64,000 nucleotides of DNA from Thalassospira sp. HJ (GCF_000948415.1 NZ_JYII01000020.1:62001-126000), one strand, 5' to 3'. Positions 28,124 to 36,911 are shown, counted from the first letter of the stretch. Numbers and translations: made by a program. The notes: generated from the sequence alone by a model not told the origin.

Positions 28124-28699
28124 TTAACGCTCGTCACAAAAACTACTGAAACGCTCCAACAGCGCTCGGCCTTCTTGCCAGTCACCAAGACCACTATCCG
28201 AGCCAAGGTGACCAAGACTCCCAACGAACTCAATATCTCCACCCCAAGCATCCGCAAATACTCCGGCTCGCGAAGTGGCCAAGTACTCATCATTGTTTGA
28301 CGCGATGATCAACGAAGGAAATTTTAATTTCTCAAGGGGAACGGGCCTGAATGTTGAGTATGCTGCTGGCGGGTCGGCCCAAACCCCGTCTACGTCTGCA
28401 GGAGCGACCAAAAACAAACCGGCCAAGTTTTCTGGGTTGCGAGCTGCCGCGTAAACCGCAGCAATGCAGCCTACGGAATGAGCCACCAGAATCACAGATC
28501 GATCGCTACATTCAATCTGACGAACAATTTGTCGAACCCATTCTTCTTTCAACGGGTTATTCCAGTCAGACTGCTCAATACGCTCCATACCAGTACTGTT
28601 TCCCTCCCAGCGCGACTGCCAATGCCCTGAGCCAGACCCCCCTCCTCCTGGAATCGTCAAGTAACGGCGCACCTTTCCCCTCTTTTCATGCTCGGTCAT
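28124..28699 (-). CDS. Alpha/beta hydrolase of the RBBP9/YdeN family
   Basis: Serine hydrolase of 191 residues. LTIPGGGGSGSGHWQSRW is the family N-terminus, the nucleophile elbow is VAHSVGCIAAV, and the acid and base fall in ASNNDEYL and SLGHLGSDSGLGDW. Start is ATG 28699 (MTEHEKRGK); an ATG at 28726 would add nine residues. The DNA here is lower in GC with less biased codons than flanking operons, pointing to acquisition by transfer. Substrate unknown. Confidence 0.85.
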   Translation of the reverse strand: MTEHEKRGKVRRYLTIPGGGGSGSGHWQSRWEGNSTGMERIEQSDWNNPLKEEWVRQIVRQIECSDRSVILVAHSVGCIAAVYAAARNPENLAGLFLVAPADVDGVWADPPAAYSTFRPVPLEKLKFPSLIIASNNDEYLATSRAGVFADAWGGDIEFVGSLGHLGSDSGLGDWQEGRALLERFSSFCDER

Positions 28700-28959
28700 A
28701 GTTTTACTGTCCTCTTTGTTTTGCATTGTCTTGAGGGTGAAGAACCAGTTCTGGATTTATGACTCACGGTTCTAATTTTATGGGTCAATTCACAATCTGA
28801 ACGATCCAGCATCTGCAATTTCAGCTCAGTCTCAAGACGCAACAAAGCATCCACAACGAGACGGTCATGAACGAAGGGCGGTCTTACCGATGGTTTGACT
28901 TTAGTGATGACATGTCCGCCCGGTAATTTACGCCTAATCTGAAAGTCGACCACATTCAA
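28696..28959 (-). CDS. Small open reading frame, doubtful
   Basis: 87-codon frame immediately upstream of the serine hydrolase, overlapping its start. No family recognised; the middle (VHDRLVVDALLRLETELKLQ) could form an amphipathic helix. Composition is the same A+T-rich type as the hydrolase gene. It may be a real small gene, a remnant of the transfer event, or chance. Confidence 0.25.
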   Translation of the reverse strand: MNVVDFQIRRKLPGGHVITKVKPSVRPPFVHDRLVVDALLRLETELKLQMLDRSDCELTHKIRTVSHKSRTGSSPSRQCKTKRTVKL

Positions 28960-29041
28960 CCCAAAGTTACTTCTGCAGTTAACCAGACAATCTTTGAGAA
29001 CAATCAGCGACGCCGCAAAATGACGACCAAATCCGCCCCCT

Positions 29042-30091
29042 CTAGCGCGGAATCAGAACCGTGTAGTCGAAATCAAGCAACACATCGGAATGATATTTGC
29101 CATCCGCATCTTTCAGCGGGAAGTCACTGGCCTGACGATCGCGCACTGCAACAAGACGCAGACGAAGTGCACCCAGATCACGCCGACCAGGCACTTCAAA
29201 TTTGCCGAGAACCTCTGACCACGCAAAGATCGTATCCCCGGCAAAGGCCGGGTTGGCATGTGTCCCGGCATTGATCGCGGCAATCCGAAACGCATTGCCA
29301 AGTCCGTTAAACGACAGCGCCCGGCACAGCGAAATGATATGCCCGCCATAAATCAGGCGCTTGCCAAACCGTCCGCCATTGGCCGCGACCTGATCGAAAT
29401 GGACCTTGGCGGTGTTTTGATAAAGCCTGGTTGCGATCTGATGTTCGGCTTCTTCAAGGGTCATGCCATCAACATGATCAATCTTTTCGCCGACATAATA
29501 GTCATCCCAGCAATGCGGCGATCCCGCCAACTGGGTTGAATAGGCCGATGCATCCAGCCCGACCGGGATCTGGAATGCTTCGGGTGCGACAACACCGGGC
29601 AATTCCGGAAGGACCGTTTCCGGGGCCGGCGCGCTTTCATCGCGTTTACGCACCATGACCCAGCGATTGTAATCAAGCACCATCTCGCCGCGCTGATTGC
29701 GCCCGACGGAATTGACGTAAACCACACCGGTCTTGCCGTTGGAGTTTTCCTTGATCCCGGTCACGGTGGATACCGAACTGACCGTATCGCCGGGATAAAC
29801 CGGAACACCAAACACACCCCCGGCATAGCCCAGATTGGCCACCGCATTTAGCGACACATCAGGCACCGTCTTGCCAAAAACCATGTGAAACGCCAGCAAA
29901 TCATCCACGGGTGCAGCCTTATAGCCAATGCTTTGGGCAAACTCGTCAGACGACTGCACGGCAAAGCGCGGGCCATAAAGCCCGGTATAAAGCGCGACAT
30001 CGCCAGTCGAGATCGTGCGCGGGGTGGCATGGCGGATTTCCTGTCCGATCTGGAAATCCTCAAAATAATTGCCCTGATTGGTCTTTGACAT
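29042..30091 (-). CDS. mch: Mesaconyl-CoA (beta-methylmalyl-CoA) hydratase, double hot-dog MaoC family
   Basis: 349-residue enzyme with two MaoC-like hot-dog halves. The first half carries GNYFEDFQIGQEIRHATPR and ALYTGLYGPRFAVQSSDEFA, the second FDQVAANGGRFGKRLIYGGH. This size and pattern match the ethylmalonyl-CoA-pathway hydratase interconverting mesaconyl-CoA and beta-methylmalyl-CoA. ATG 30091 (MSKTNQGNYF) follows GGGAGG. Next to a malyl-CoA lyase-like gene, which catalyses the adjoining steps. Confidence 0.85.
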   Translation of the reverse strand: MSKTNQGNYFEDFQIGQEIRHATPRTISTGDVALYTGLYGPRFAVQSSDEFAQSIGYKAAPVDDLLAFHMVFGKTVPDVSLNAVANLGYAGGVFGVPVYPGDTVSSVSTVTGIKENSNGKTGVVYVNSVGRNQRGEMVLDYNRWVMVRKRDESAPAPETVLPELPGVVAPEAFQIPVGLDASAYSTQLAGSPHCWDDYYVGEKIDHVDGMTLEEAEHQIATRLYQNTAKVHFDQVAANGGRFGKRLIYGGHIISLCRALSFNGLGNAFRIAAINAGTHANPAFAGDTIFAWSEVLGKFEVPGRRDLGALRLRLVAVRDRQASDFPLKDADGKYHSDVLLDFDYTVLIPR

Positions 30092-30211
30092 TCGATTGCC
30101 TCCCTGAAAGGCCGGATGATCCAAGAAATACCGATGCGCGCTGTTTTGGCTGTCTTGGATGCAGCCATTTTCGCTCAGTGCGCGCCGTTTTATCTGATGG
30201 TGTTCGGGCGC

Positions 30212-31090
30212 TTAGGCCCCGTCCATTTCCGCGATCAAATCTGCCATCGCGACCAGTTTCTTGGCCGATACCACATGCAGATTTTCAATCAGCTTGCCAT
30301 CAACCACGACAACGCCCTTGCCGGCGGCACTGGCTTCTTCGTGGGCGGCAATGATCTTGCGCGCCCAGTCAATCTCGGCCTCTGCCGGGGCAAAGGCCGC
30401 ATTGGCCGCGGCAATGGTTTTGGGATGAATAAGCGTCTTGCCGTCAAAGCCGAACTCGCGCCCCTGCTTGCAGGACGCCTCAAACCCGGCATCGTCAGAC
30501 AGATCAAGATGCACACCATCAAGGATCGCAAGCCCGTAGGCCCGTGCCGCCAACAGGCAAAGCCCAAGACTGGTCACCATCGGTAAACGGTCCGGCGTAT
30601 GGGCACAGTTCAAATCCTTGGCAAGGTCCGATGTCCCCATGACAAACCCGCCAAGACGGGGATGGGCACCGGCAATTTCCTTGGCATTAAGCATGGCAAG
30701 CGGGGTTTCCATCATGCACCAGATGGTCATGCCGGCATGCGCGCCTTCGGCTTCCATGATATTGGCGACCTGACGGACCGTATCGGCACTTTCGACCTTG
30801 GGCAGCAGGATGGCATCAGCCGATGTTTTGGACGCCGCCACGATATCGGCATATCCCCACGGGGTATTCAGGCCATTGGTCCGGATCTGGATTTCACGTT
30901 TGCCATAACCACCCTCGGAAAGCGCGCTCACAATCTGATCGCGTGCGGTATCCTTGGCATCGGGGGCCACCGCATCCTCAAGATCAAGAATAAGCCCATC
31001 TGCCGGAAGCGTGCGACCCTTTTCAAGGGCACGCGCATTGGAACCCGGCATATACAAAACAGAACGGCGCGGACGTGGGGCAGCAGCCAT
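30212..31090 (-). CDS. CitE-like CoA-ester lyase, (S)-malyl-CoA thioesterase (Mcl2) type
   Basis: 292-residue member of the HpcH/HpaI/CitE family. RRSVLYMPGSNARALEKG, the LILDLEDAVAPDAKD metal-site segment and MGTSDLAKDLN are visible. The C-terminal GFDGKTLIHPKTIAAAN and GVVVVDGKLIENLHV match Mcl2, the malyl-CoA thioesterase paralogue, better than Mcl1 lyase. With the neighbouring hydratase it links glyoxylate, propionyl-CoA and malate metabolism. Lyase activity instead of hydrolysis cannot be excluded. Confidence 0.8.
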   Translation of the reverse strand: MAAAPRPRRSVLYMPGSNARALEKGRTLPADGLILDLEDAVAPDAKDTARDQIVSALSEGGYGKREIQIRTNGLNTPWGYADIVAASKTSADAILLPKVESADTVRQVANIMEAEGAHAGMTIWCMMETPLAMLNAKEIAGAHPRLGGFVMGTSDLAKDLNCAHTPDRLPMVTSLGLCLLAARAYGLAILDGVHLDLSDDAGFEASCKQGREFGFDGKTLIHPKTIAAANAAFAPAEAEIDWARKIIAAHEEASAAGKGVVVVDGKLIENLHVVSAKKLVAMADLIAEMDGA

Positions 31091-31225
31091 CAGGAATCTC
31101 CCGCTTGATAATATTCGTACAATATTTAGATTTAATTTTTACGAAAATTACCCAAACTTGTTTTCCCCTGCAACCCAATTTTTGCGGTGCGGCATCGCAT
31201 GCTCGACCGATAGGTAGATGATTTT

Positions 31226-32377
31226 TTATTCCGGCGCGCCGAACAAACCGGTCATCAGCATGCTGGTGACACTTGGCACCTCATTCAGCGCCCGGCCATT
31301 GGCAAGAAACACCACCACCGTGTCCTGCTCCGGGAACCAGGAAAACTCGGCCGAGTAGCCAAAATAGATCCCGTCATGCCCCCAGACCGGGCCCCAGTCA
31401 CTCGCCCCGATCATCAACCCATAACCATAAGACCCGTCGCCGGCAAAGGCGGTATCGGTCGTTGCGCGTTCAAGCGCATTCGACCCCAACAGGACCCCGT
31501 TCACAAACAGAGCACGGGCAAACTTGACCATATCCTCGGCGGTCGAAATCACCCCGCCATCGGCCAGTTGATCGCCCACATCATAATCCGTGACGTCTTC
31601 AAGCTGCCCATCGCCATTGGCGTCATCAAAACCGCGCGCAAGCGATGCCGGCCTTGGGAAACTGCCAAAGGATGTGTCGGTCATCTCGGCCGGGGCAAAG
31701 ATCCGGCGACCAAAAACGGCACTGCTATGCGCGCCCTCGACCGCCTCGATCATCACGCCGAGCAGGATGAAATTGCTGTTGGACGGCGCATAATTTGTGC
31801 CCGGGGCGAAATAGGCTTCCCGATCGGCAATCAGTGGCAGCAACTCGACATTGCGCCAGCCATGTTGCGGGTCGCGCCCGACCAGCTCGAAAAAGAACTC
31901 GCCATCAAGATAATCGGGAATGCCCGAACTGTTGCGCAGCAAATCACGAATGGTGGCGCGATCAGAATTGGCAATGCGGTCGCGAAATTCCTCGGGCAGG
32001 TATTTGCCAATCGGGTCGGCCAGATCAATCCGCTTTTCCGATGCCAATTGCAAGGTGACCACAGCCGTCATCATCTTGGTCAGCGACCCGATATAAAACT
32101 GCCGATCGCGCGTCATGCCGGTTTCGGGCCGGACACTGGCATATCCCGTCGCGGCATAGCGCACATTGCCCTCGCCATAGCCAATCGCCACCACCCCACC
32201 GGGCAGACCGGCATGCTCGACATATTGCGACAAGAATTTTTCCAGCGGATCAGACGGTGCTTCCTTGGCAGTCCCGCTTTGCGCCAATGCAGAATGGCTT
32301 GCTGACATGGCAAACGTCATTGCCACCGCCATCACCACCATCGCACGCGCGGGAATACGCCAGAATGCTGCGTTCAA
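31226..32377 (-). CDS. Exported serine hydrolase, class C beta-lactamase-like
   Basis: 383 residues with a signal peptide (VVMAVAMTFAMSASHSALAQ). The SxxK nucleophile motif is in YIGSLTKMMTAVV and the YxN motif in YAPSNSNFILLG; a late HDGIYFGY segment provides the third motif region. Family members act as peptidases, esterases or beta-lactamases in the periplasm. Function unknown. An AT-rich gap of about 135 bp separates it from the malyl-CoA gene. Confidence 0.83.
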   Translation of the reverse strand: MNAAFWRIPARAMVVMAVAMTFAMSASHSALAQSGTAKEAPSDPLEKFLSQYVEHAGLPGGVVAIGYGEGNVRYAATGYASVRPETGMTRDRQFYIGSLTKMMTAVVTLQLASEKRIDLADPIGKYLPEEFRDRIANSDRATIRDLLRNSSGIPDYLDGEFFFELVGRDPQHGWRNVELLPLIADREAYFAPGTNYAPSNSNFILLGVMIEAVEGAHSSAVFGRRIFAPAEMTDTSFGSFPRPASLARGFDDANGDGQLEDVTDYDVGDQLADGGVISTAEDMVKFARALFVNGVLLGSNALERATTDTAFAGDGSYGYGLMIGASDWGPVWGHDGIYFGYSAEFSWFPEQDTVVVFLANGRALNEVPSVTSMLMTGLFGAPE

Positions 32378-32436
32378 ATCGCTCTACTCATGTTGCCCAA
32401 CCTTGCCCACCTTCGGGCAAATTGCTTTCCGCCCGG

Positions 32437-32757
32437 TTAATCCGGGCTTTGCGAAATCAACGCGTACCATGCTTCAAGTGCGCCCCGAAATTCGTCCGTC
32501 GGAACCGAAATGGCAGCCTCGCCGGTTTCCTCATAAACTGGAACGATTTCAGTAATCTTTTCCCCCACTTTAAGCATGTAGGCATTCATACCCATTTCCC
32601 AAGATGCTGCCTCACCGTTCTGGACCGCAGCAATTTCAGCAAGTACCCATTTCGCTTTCTGCGGAACCGATTGAATGTCGGTAGCAAGGCAGGCGGCAAT
32701 CCGATCATGTGCTGGATCACCATCTTTCTTGCCTGGCCACCCAGGTCGATGCTTCAT
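32437..32757 (-). CDS. Small cytoplasmic protein, probable immunity partner of the EndoU-type nuclease
   Basis: 106-residue soluble protein without signal peptide, acidic in its C-terminal half (KVGEKITEIVPVYEETGEAA, then VPTDEFRGALEAWYALI). It lies 38 bp downstream of, and co-directional with, a secreted EndoU-like nuclease gene, the arrangement expected of a toxin-immunity pair. The C-terminal pattern faintly recalls YacL/UPF0231 proteins. The immunity role is inference from context. Confidence 0.6.
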   Translation of the reverse strand: MKHRPGWPGKKDGDPAHDRIAACLATDIQSVPQKAKWVLAEIAAVQNGEAASWEMGMNAYMLKVGEKITEIVPVYEETGEAAISVPTDEFRGALEAWYALISQSPD

Positions 32758-32795
32758 GTCGCCTGCCCTTTTCTAAATCGTATCAGTTACGCGAC

Positions 32796-33341
32796 TTAAC
32801 GGTTCGGGAACGCCGTATTCACATAAGGTTTTCCCAAGCTGATATTGAACAATGCATCATTATCCGCATTGCAATATTGGGTTTCCGTGCCATCGGTCGG
32901 CTTCGGATCAGGACGATTCGGGCCACATTCACCCCAAGTGCAAGCACTGTTGCTTGCCTTGTTGGCATAGGCATAAAGAACCGATTTCACGACTTGATCC
33001 TTGCTGCAGCTATCAGGAAACATCGTCGAAGACTTGGATTTTCCATTCATCGAAAATGTAATCTCGTAGATGCCGCGTGCATCAGGCTGCACCGTCACCG
33101 TCACGTTGCTGACAGTGGTCGGATTGGTCCCACCCGGACGCGAATGGAACCCTTTCACCTTGCTTGATAAATATTCCCCGCAAAAAATATGCGTCTCGTT
33201 CAGGGTGACACCACCGTGATTGACACTACCCGCCGGGCACGCAACCTGTGCGGATGCCTGCGAAATGCCCGAAAGGGCAACGACGCAAAACGCCAAAGCC
33301 ACGAAGGCCGCGACATGGAAAAGCTTGGAAAGTTTCGTCAT
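32796..33341 (-). CDS. Secreted EndoU-type ribonuclease, candidate toxin
   Basis: 181 residues. A Sec signal peptide ends at about residue 31 (AFCVVALSGISQASA). The mature part has the EndoU look: ETHIFCGE with His51, KGFHSRPGG with His66, a strand RGIYEITFS, and KSKSSTMFPDSC supplying the Lys and Ser/Thr of the catalytic set. Six cysteines in the mature part (35, 54, 112, 134, 139, 157) suggest disulfides. EndoU enzymes cut RNA and bacterial ones serve as toxins. AAAGGAG precedes the ATG. Followed by a small cytoplasmic partner gene. Confidence 0.72.
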   Translation of the reverse strand: MTKLSKLFHVAAFVALAFCVVALSGISQASAQVACPAGSVNHGGVTLNETHIFCGEYLSSKVKGFHSRPGGTNPTTVSNVTVTVQPDARGIYEITFSMNGKSKSSTMFPDSCSKDQVVKSVLYAYANKASNSACTWGECGPNRPDPKPTDGTETQYCNADNDALFNISLGKPYVNTAFPNR

Positions 33342-33455
33342 GAACGAACTCCTTTACTTTGTCCGATGCAGTTCCTGACCGCACCGAACAGCACGGCCAT
33401 ACTGCCAAGATCAGACGCAGCGTTGCAATTCATGTGAAGCCGATTTGCGGCGCGA

Positions 33456-34832
33456 TCAAAGCTGCGAAAATTCAAGCCCGATCCGAAGGGCAAGCACACT
33501 GGCCGGCTCAAAGCGCATCGGCACCCCGCCAAGCTTGCCGCCATGCCATTGCGCCTTGGTCAGGACAAACGCGCCAAGCGGCAGGGCATGACTGCCCCGG
33601 AAATTGACAAGCGCACGGATTTCCTTGGGCTTGCGGATCGGCTCATCACGCCACAGGCAGTGATAGGCAAAAAGCGGCGTTCCAGACCGTCGATCCAAAA
33701 ACACAAACGGCACCTCATACTGACCCCAGCGGGCGTAATAAAGGCTTTCCATACCAACCGATGAGGTCAGAAACTGCGTCTGGATCGCGGTTTCGGCAAG
33801 CCGCGTAATCGTCGCGCTATCGGATGCCCGCCCGCCAATCAAACCGGTGCGAAGCCCCGGATGGATCAGGTGCACCTTGAACGCCACCGCGCGCTGAAAG
33901 GGTTTGGCATCCTGATCTACACGCTCAAGCCGGCGCACCAGCCAGGCACTTTCAAGATACTCAAGGTAGCGACGCAGCGTGTTCTTGGCGATATCAAGCT
34001 CGCGCGCCAGCGTTTCGATCGAGAATTCCGACCCGGTGTTATAGGCCAGAAGCGAAAACAACCGATGCAGGTCCGACGGACTTGAAATGCCATGCAGGCC
34101 CGGCAAATCGGAATGAAGCGACCGATGAATCGCCCCGGCCTCGCCATTGGCGGCGTGAAAACCGCCTTCGTTGATGTAATCCTCAAACAGGTCGTTCAGT
34201 TCCACCAACCCGTCTGGCACATCGGCGGTATAGCGCCCGACATTGGGCGTTTCGGGCAAAACGTCACTCGGCGCGATGCCCTTTTGCTCAAGATATTCGG
34301 CAAAGCTGAAGGGCGGTAAAAACAGGCTCTGGATATATTCCGCATTCTCACCCGCCGGGGCCAGCGCACTGACCGCGACCACGCGCAACATCGGATCGGC
34401 CGCCAGAAGCTTTACAAGGCTCGCCTCCCAATCGCGCTGATAGGAGACCTCGTCGATAAACAGCCACAGCGGATGATCGGCCGAGATCCCGCGCATGGAG
34501 CGCAGCAATTTCGGCAAGCGCGGCAGATCAATTTCCAGAAACAGCGGATGTTCAAGCGACACATAACAAACATGACGTCTGGGCGTGTCATTGTTCAAAA
34601 GCTCCGCCACGGCCTGGCGCATCATCACGGTCTTGCCAACGCCCCTGGGCCCGGTCAGAACCAGCGCCTTCTGCCCGTCATTCTTTTCAATCGCACCCCA
34701 GAACCGCTTGAAAAAGGCGCGCTGCGGCAGACCTTGCACCTGATCATCGGTGACACCATCCCACCACGGGTTATCGAGCATCAAACGATGCAGAAAATCC
34801 TGTTCCCCGGGATGTTCGATCATGGTCGCCAT
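33456..34832 (-). CDS. AAA ATPase with DUF4143 C-terminal domain
   Basis: 458-residue protein of the AAA_14/DUF4143 type. Walker A is LVLTGPRGVGKTVMM (about residue 60), Walker B is LWLFIDEVSYQRDW, and a winged-helix plus nuclease-like DUF4143 region follows (TLARELDIAKNTLRRYLEYLES, then WLVRRLERV). Genes of this family are widespread, often mobile, and of unsettled function, some suspected in defence or DNA repair. Single-gene unit with its own upstream dyads (34862-34935). Confidence 0.82.
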   Translation of the reverse strand: MATMIEHPGEQDFLHRLMLDNPWWDGVTDDQVQGLPQRAFFKRFWGAIEKNDGQKALVLTGPRGVGKTVMMRQAVAELLNNDTPRRHVCYVSLEHPLFLEIDLPRLPKLLRSMRGISADHPLWLFIDEVSYQRDWEASLVKLLAADPMLRVVAVSALAPAGENAEYIQSLFLPPFSFAEYLEQKGIAPSDVLPETPNVGRYTADVPDGLVELNDLFEDYINEGGFHAANGEAGAIHRSLHSDLPGLHGISSPSDLHRLFSLLAYNTGSEFSIETLARELDIAKNTLRRYLEYLESAWLVRRLERVDQDAKPFQRAVAFKVHLIHPGLRTGLIGGRASDSATITRLAETAIQTQFLTSSVGMESLYYARWGQYEVPFVFLDRRSGTPLFAYHCLWRDEPIRKPKEIRALVNFRGSHALPLGAFVLTKAQWHGGKLGGVPMRFEPASVLALRIGLEFSQL

Positions 34833-35230
34833 ATGATGTTCCCCAAAACGCTGCCTGCCCTATAGCGCACTATATGGGCAATTTTCCCGACTTTGCCGGA
34901 AAAACCTTTAAATTAGGTATAGTGATAAACGCTATTTGGAGGTTTTGCCGCAAGAACCTGCAAACAAAAGAAAAACCGGACTGCATCTGCAATCCGGTTT
35001 AACTGTTTGACGACGGTTCTTCGGGTCAAGACCCGTGCTAACGCGAGGGGGGATTTGGGGTAGCTGAGAAAACCGCCGTCAATCTCGGTTGCTGAACAAT
35101 ACCTCTCGTTGGATCGTCATTCCCGCGAAGGCGGGAATCCATCAGCACTTCAACAGGTTATGGATTCCGGGTCTGCGCTTTGCTCCGTTCGGAATGACCA
35201 AACTGGCCGATTACGGGATTGCCAATAATC
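34833..35230. other. Intergenic region: operator-like dyads, hairpin and dispersed repeat
   Basis: About 400 bp. Next to the ATPase start are two related dyads, ATAGCGCACTAT (34862-34873) and ATAGTG-ATAAA-CGCTAT (34919-34935), candidate autoregulatory sites. A hairpin AAACCGGA/TCCGGTTT (34973-35000) follows. The rest holds the dispersed repeat at 35116-35198. No gene is seen. Confidence 0.5.
35116..35198. repeat. Dispersed palindromic repeat (GTCATTCCCGCG type)
   Basis: Begins GTCATTCCCGCGAAGGCGGG and ends CCGTTCGGAATGAC, with outer arms GTCATTCC and GGAATGAC and an inner TCCCGCGAAGGCGGGA hairpin and a matching GGATTCCGGG. This short intergenic repeat type is found throughout many proteobacterial genomes; it lies just after the psp operon. 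Confidence 0.75.
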
Positions 35231-35800
35231 TTACGCCTTCGACCCATCCAACTTGCCGTCTTTATCGGCCTTACCGGTTTCGTCATCCTCTTTCATCTTT
35301 TTGAATTCGGATGCCATACGGTAATCGCCAGATGCGACAAAACCTTCCATTGAGCCGGTGCGTCGCTCCAGATCGTCAAACTGCTCGCGCAGCTCTTCCA
35401 TCCAGCTTTCTTCATAATCAACACCAACCGTCGGGCGTTCGTCCTCGACATCCGGCTTACTGTTGTTCTGACGTGCTGCACGACCGGCCGATGTGCTTTG
35501 ACCAGCACCGCGCACCTTGCCGCGCAGGCCATCGAACCAGTCGGGATGATGGACATAGGCCCATGCCAGACCAAACAGCATCACGCCGACCGGGAAGCTG
35601 AAGATCAGAACCAGAATGAAGGCAATCAGCACCCCTTTGCGGGGAATGCCAAAGGCTTCTGAAATGCCGCGCGTGGTGCGCCCGATCACGCCATGGCGTT
35701 TCGATCCGTCGGCGTTATCGCCCGAGCCACATCCACAGCGCGCGCGTCTTTTGTGACTGCGCCCAAAACCGTCTCCGGCAGTAGCTTGCTGAGCAGTCAT
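35231..35800 (-). CDS. pspC: PspC-like membrane protein with extended termini
   Basis: 189-residue third product of the phage-shock operon. The PspC core is around GISEAFGIPRKGVLIAFILV, with one hydrophobic stretch ending before YVHHPDWFDGL. It differs from enterobacterial PspC by a Cys/Gly-rich N-terminus (RRARCGCGSGDN) and a ~100-residue charged C-terminal extension. The start at ATG 35800 overlaps the pspB stop as ATGA and has GGAGGA seven bases before it. Confidence 0.83.
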   Translation of the reverse strand: MTAQQATAGDGFGRSHKRRARCGCGSGDNADGSKRHGVIGRTTRGISEAFGIPRKGVLIAFILVLIFSFPVGVMLFGLAWAYVHHPDWFDGLRGKVRGAGQSTSAGRAARQNNSKPDVEDERPTVGVDYEESWMEELREQFDDLERRTGSMEGFVASGDYRMASEFKKMKEDDETGKADKDGKLDGSKA

Positions 35801-36054
35801 ATCCTGTTCCTCCATTCGGCAACCTCGGCATCTAACAGGCGTTCAAGTGTTTCGACACGGGTTTCGAGTCGCTTTGCCCGCTGTTTCAGATCCGCCACGA
35901 TTTCCTTTTCGCGCGCGGTCTGTTCCGGGCTTTGTGTGCGTTGCTCTGCCTTCATGCGCTTCCAGACCGTGATGTAGTGAAACACCACCCATACCGGGCC
36001 CACCACGGCGATTAAAACGATCAAAGGTACGGCAATCGCCCACATATTCGACAT
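35797..36054 (-). CDS. pspB: Phage shock protein B
   Basis: 85-residue inner-membrane protein: one N-terminal membrane helix (AIAVPLIVLIAVVGPVWVVF) followed by a cytoplasmic coiled coil (AKRLETRVETLERLLDAEV). In the Psp system PspB and PspC sense membrane stress and draw PspA away from PspF. Located 48 bp after pspA and coupled to pspC. Confidence 0.9.
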   Translation of the reverse strand: MSNMWAIAVPLIVLIAVVGPVWVVFHYITVWKRMKAEQRTQSPEQTAREKEIVADLKQRAKRLETRVETLERLLDAEVAEWRNRI

Positions 36055-36102
36055 CTCGTTCTTTCAAACAGACCTGTGCTTCAAAACACATAAGCCCGTT
36101 AC

Positions 36103-36780
36103 TTATTTATCTTTCTTCGTGTCTTTTTTCACACGCGCTTTGAGTTCCTTGAGATCATCCTCGATCCCGAGCTCCGCCTCAAGGTCGTCAAACTGCTCTT
36201 CAAGGCTCTGACCCCGGCCAAGCTCCCAGGAGTCCGCGTTGGCTTCAAGCTCGTCAATCCGGCGTTCCATCTGCTCATAGCGTAGGAGCGCGTCATCAAT
36301 CTGACCGGAATGCAGCTTTTCTTTCATTTTGACACGCTTTTCAGCCGTCTGCATGCGGATTTCAACCGTACGCTGTTTGGCCTTGGCTTCATTCAGCTTG
36401 TTCTGAAGCTTGTTGAGGTCCTCGTCATACTTGCCAAGGGTTTCCTCGATCACTTCAAGCTCACGCTCAAGCACAAGGCTCTGATCGGCCAGACGACGGC
36501 GCGCCATCAGCGCCCCCTTGGCCAGATCATCACGGCCCTTGGAAACGGCAAACTCTGCCTTAGTATCCCATTCGACCTGACCGTCATGAAGCTTACGCAG
36601 CTTGCGCTCGACTTCCTTCTTATCGGCAATCGCCTTGACGGCGGCGGACCGGACCTCAACCAGGGTGTCTTCCATTTCCTGGATCATCAACCGCACCATT
36701 TTCTCCGGATCTTCGGCACGATCCAGCAGCGAGTTGATGTTGGCATTTACGATATCGGACAAACGCGAAAACACGCCCAT
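36103..36780 (-). CDS. pspA: Phage shock protein A
   Basis: 225-residue coiled-coil protein of the PspA/IM30 family; binds and stabilises damaged membrane and inhibits PspF. It starts at ATG 36780 (MGVFSRLSDIVNANINSLLD, the family's amphipathic membrane helix) with AGGAGAT upstream. The frame extends upstream to 36870 but that part is not PspA. First gene of the operon, behind a sigma-54-type promoter. Confidence 0.94.
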   Translation of the reverse strand: MGVFSRLSDIVNANINSLLDRAEDPEKMVRLMIQEMEDTLVEVRSAAVKAIADKKEVERKLRKLHDGQVEWDTKAEFAVSKGRDDLAKGALMARRRLADQSLVLERELEVIEETLGKYDEDLNKLQNKLNEAKAKQRTVEIRMQTAEKRVKMKEKLHSGQIDDALLRYEQMERRIDELEANADSWELGRGQSLEEQFDDLEAELGIEDDLKELKARVKKDTKKDK

Positions 36781-36831
36781 TGTCTGATCTCCTTGTTCAT
36801 TCGGGGGACGTACAAATTCTGCACTCTCTAT

Positions 36832-36847
36832 CTCAAGAACCGTGCCA
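36832..36847 (-). promoter_or_regulatory. Sigma-54 (RpoN) promoter of pspABC
   Basis: On the minus strand TGGCAC-GGTTC-TTGAG gives the -24 GG and a -12 element one base off consensus (GA for GC), with correct spacing. It lies about 50 bp before the pspA start, and PspF, a sigma-54 activator, is encoded divergently, so the assignment is well supported. Confidence 0.75.
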
Positions 36848-36911
36848 GTTTTGAAATCCCGAAAAATCAATAACTTAACAAATCATCAGACTTTTTAAGT
36901 AACTTTTATCG

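Noticed and set aside
27940-28149. 69-codon plus-strand frame upstream of sdh
   Set aside because: Overlaps the serine hydrolase end and lacks start signals or recognisable features.
35116-35198. The GTCATTCCCGCG repeat as a novel element
   Set aside because: This repeat type is common across proteobacterial genomes, so it is annotated but not reported as new.
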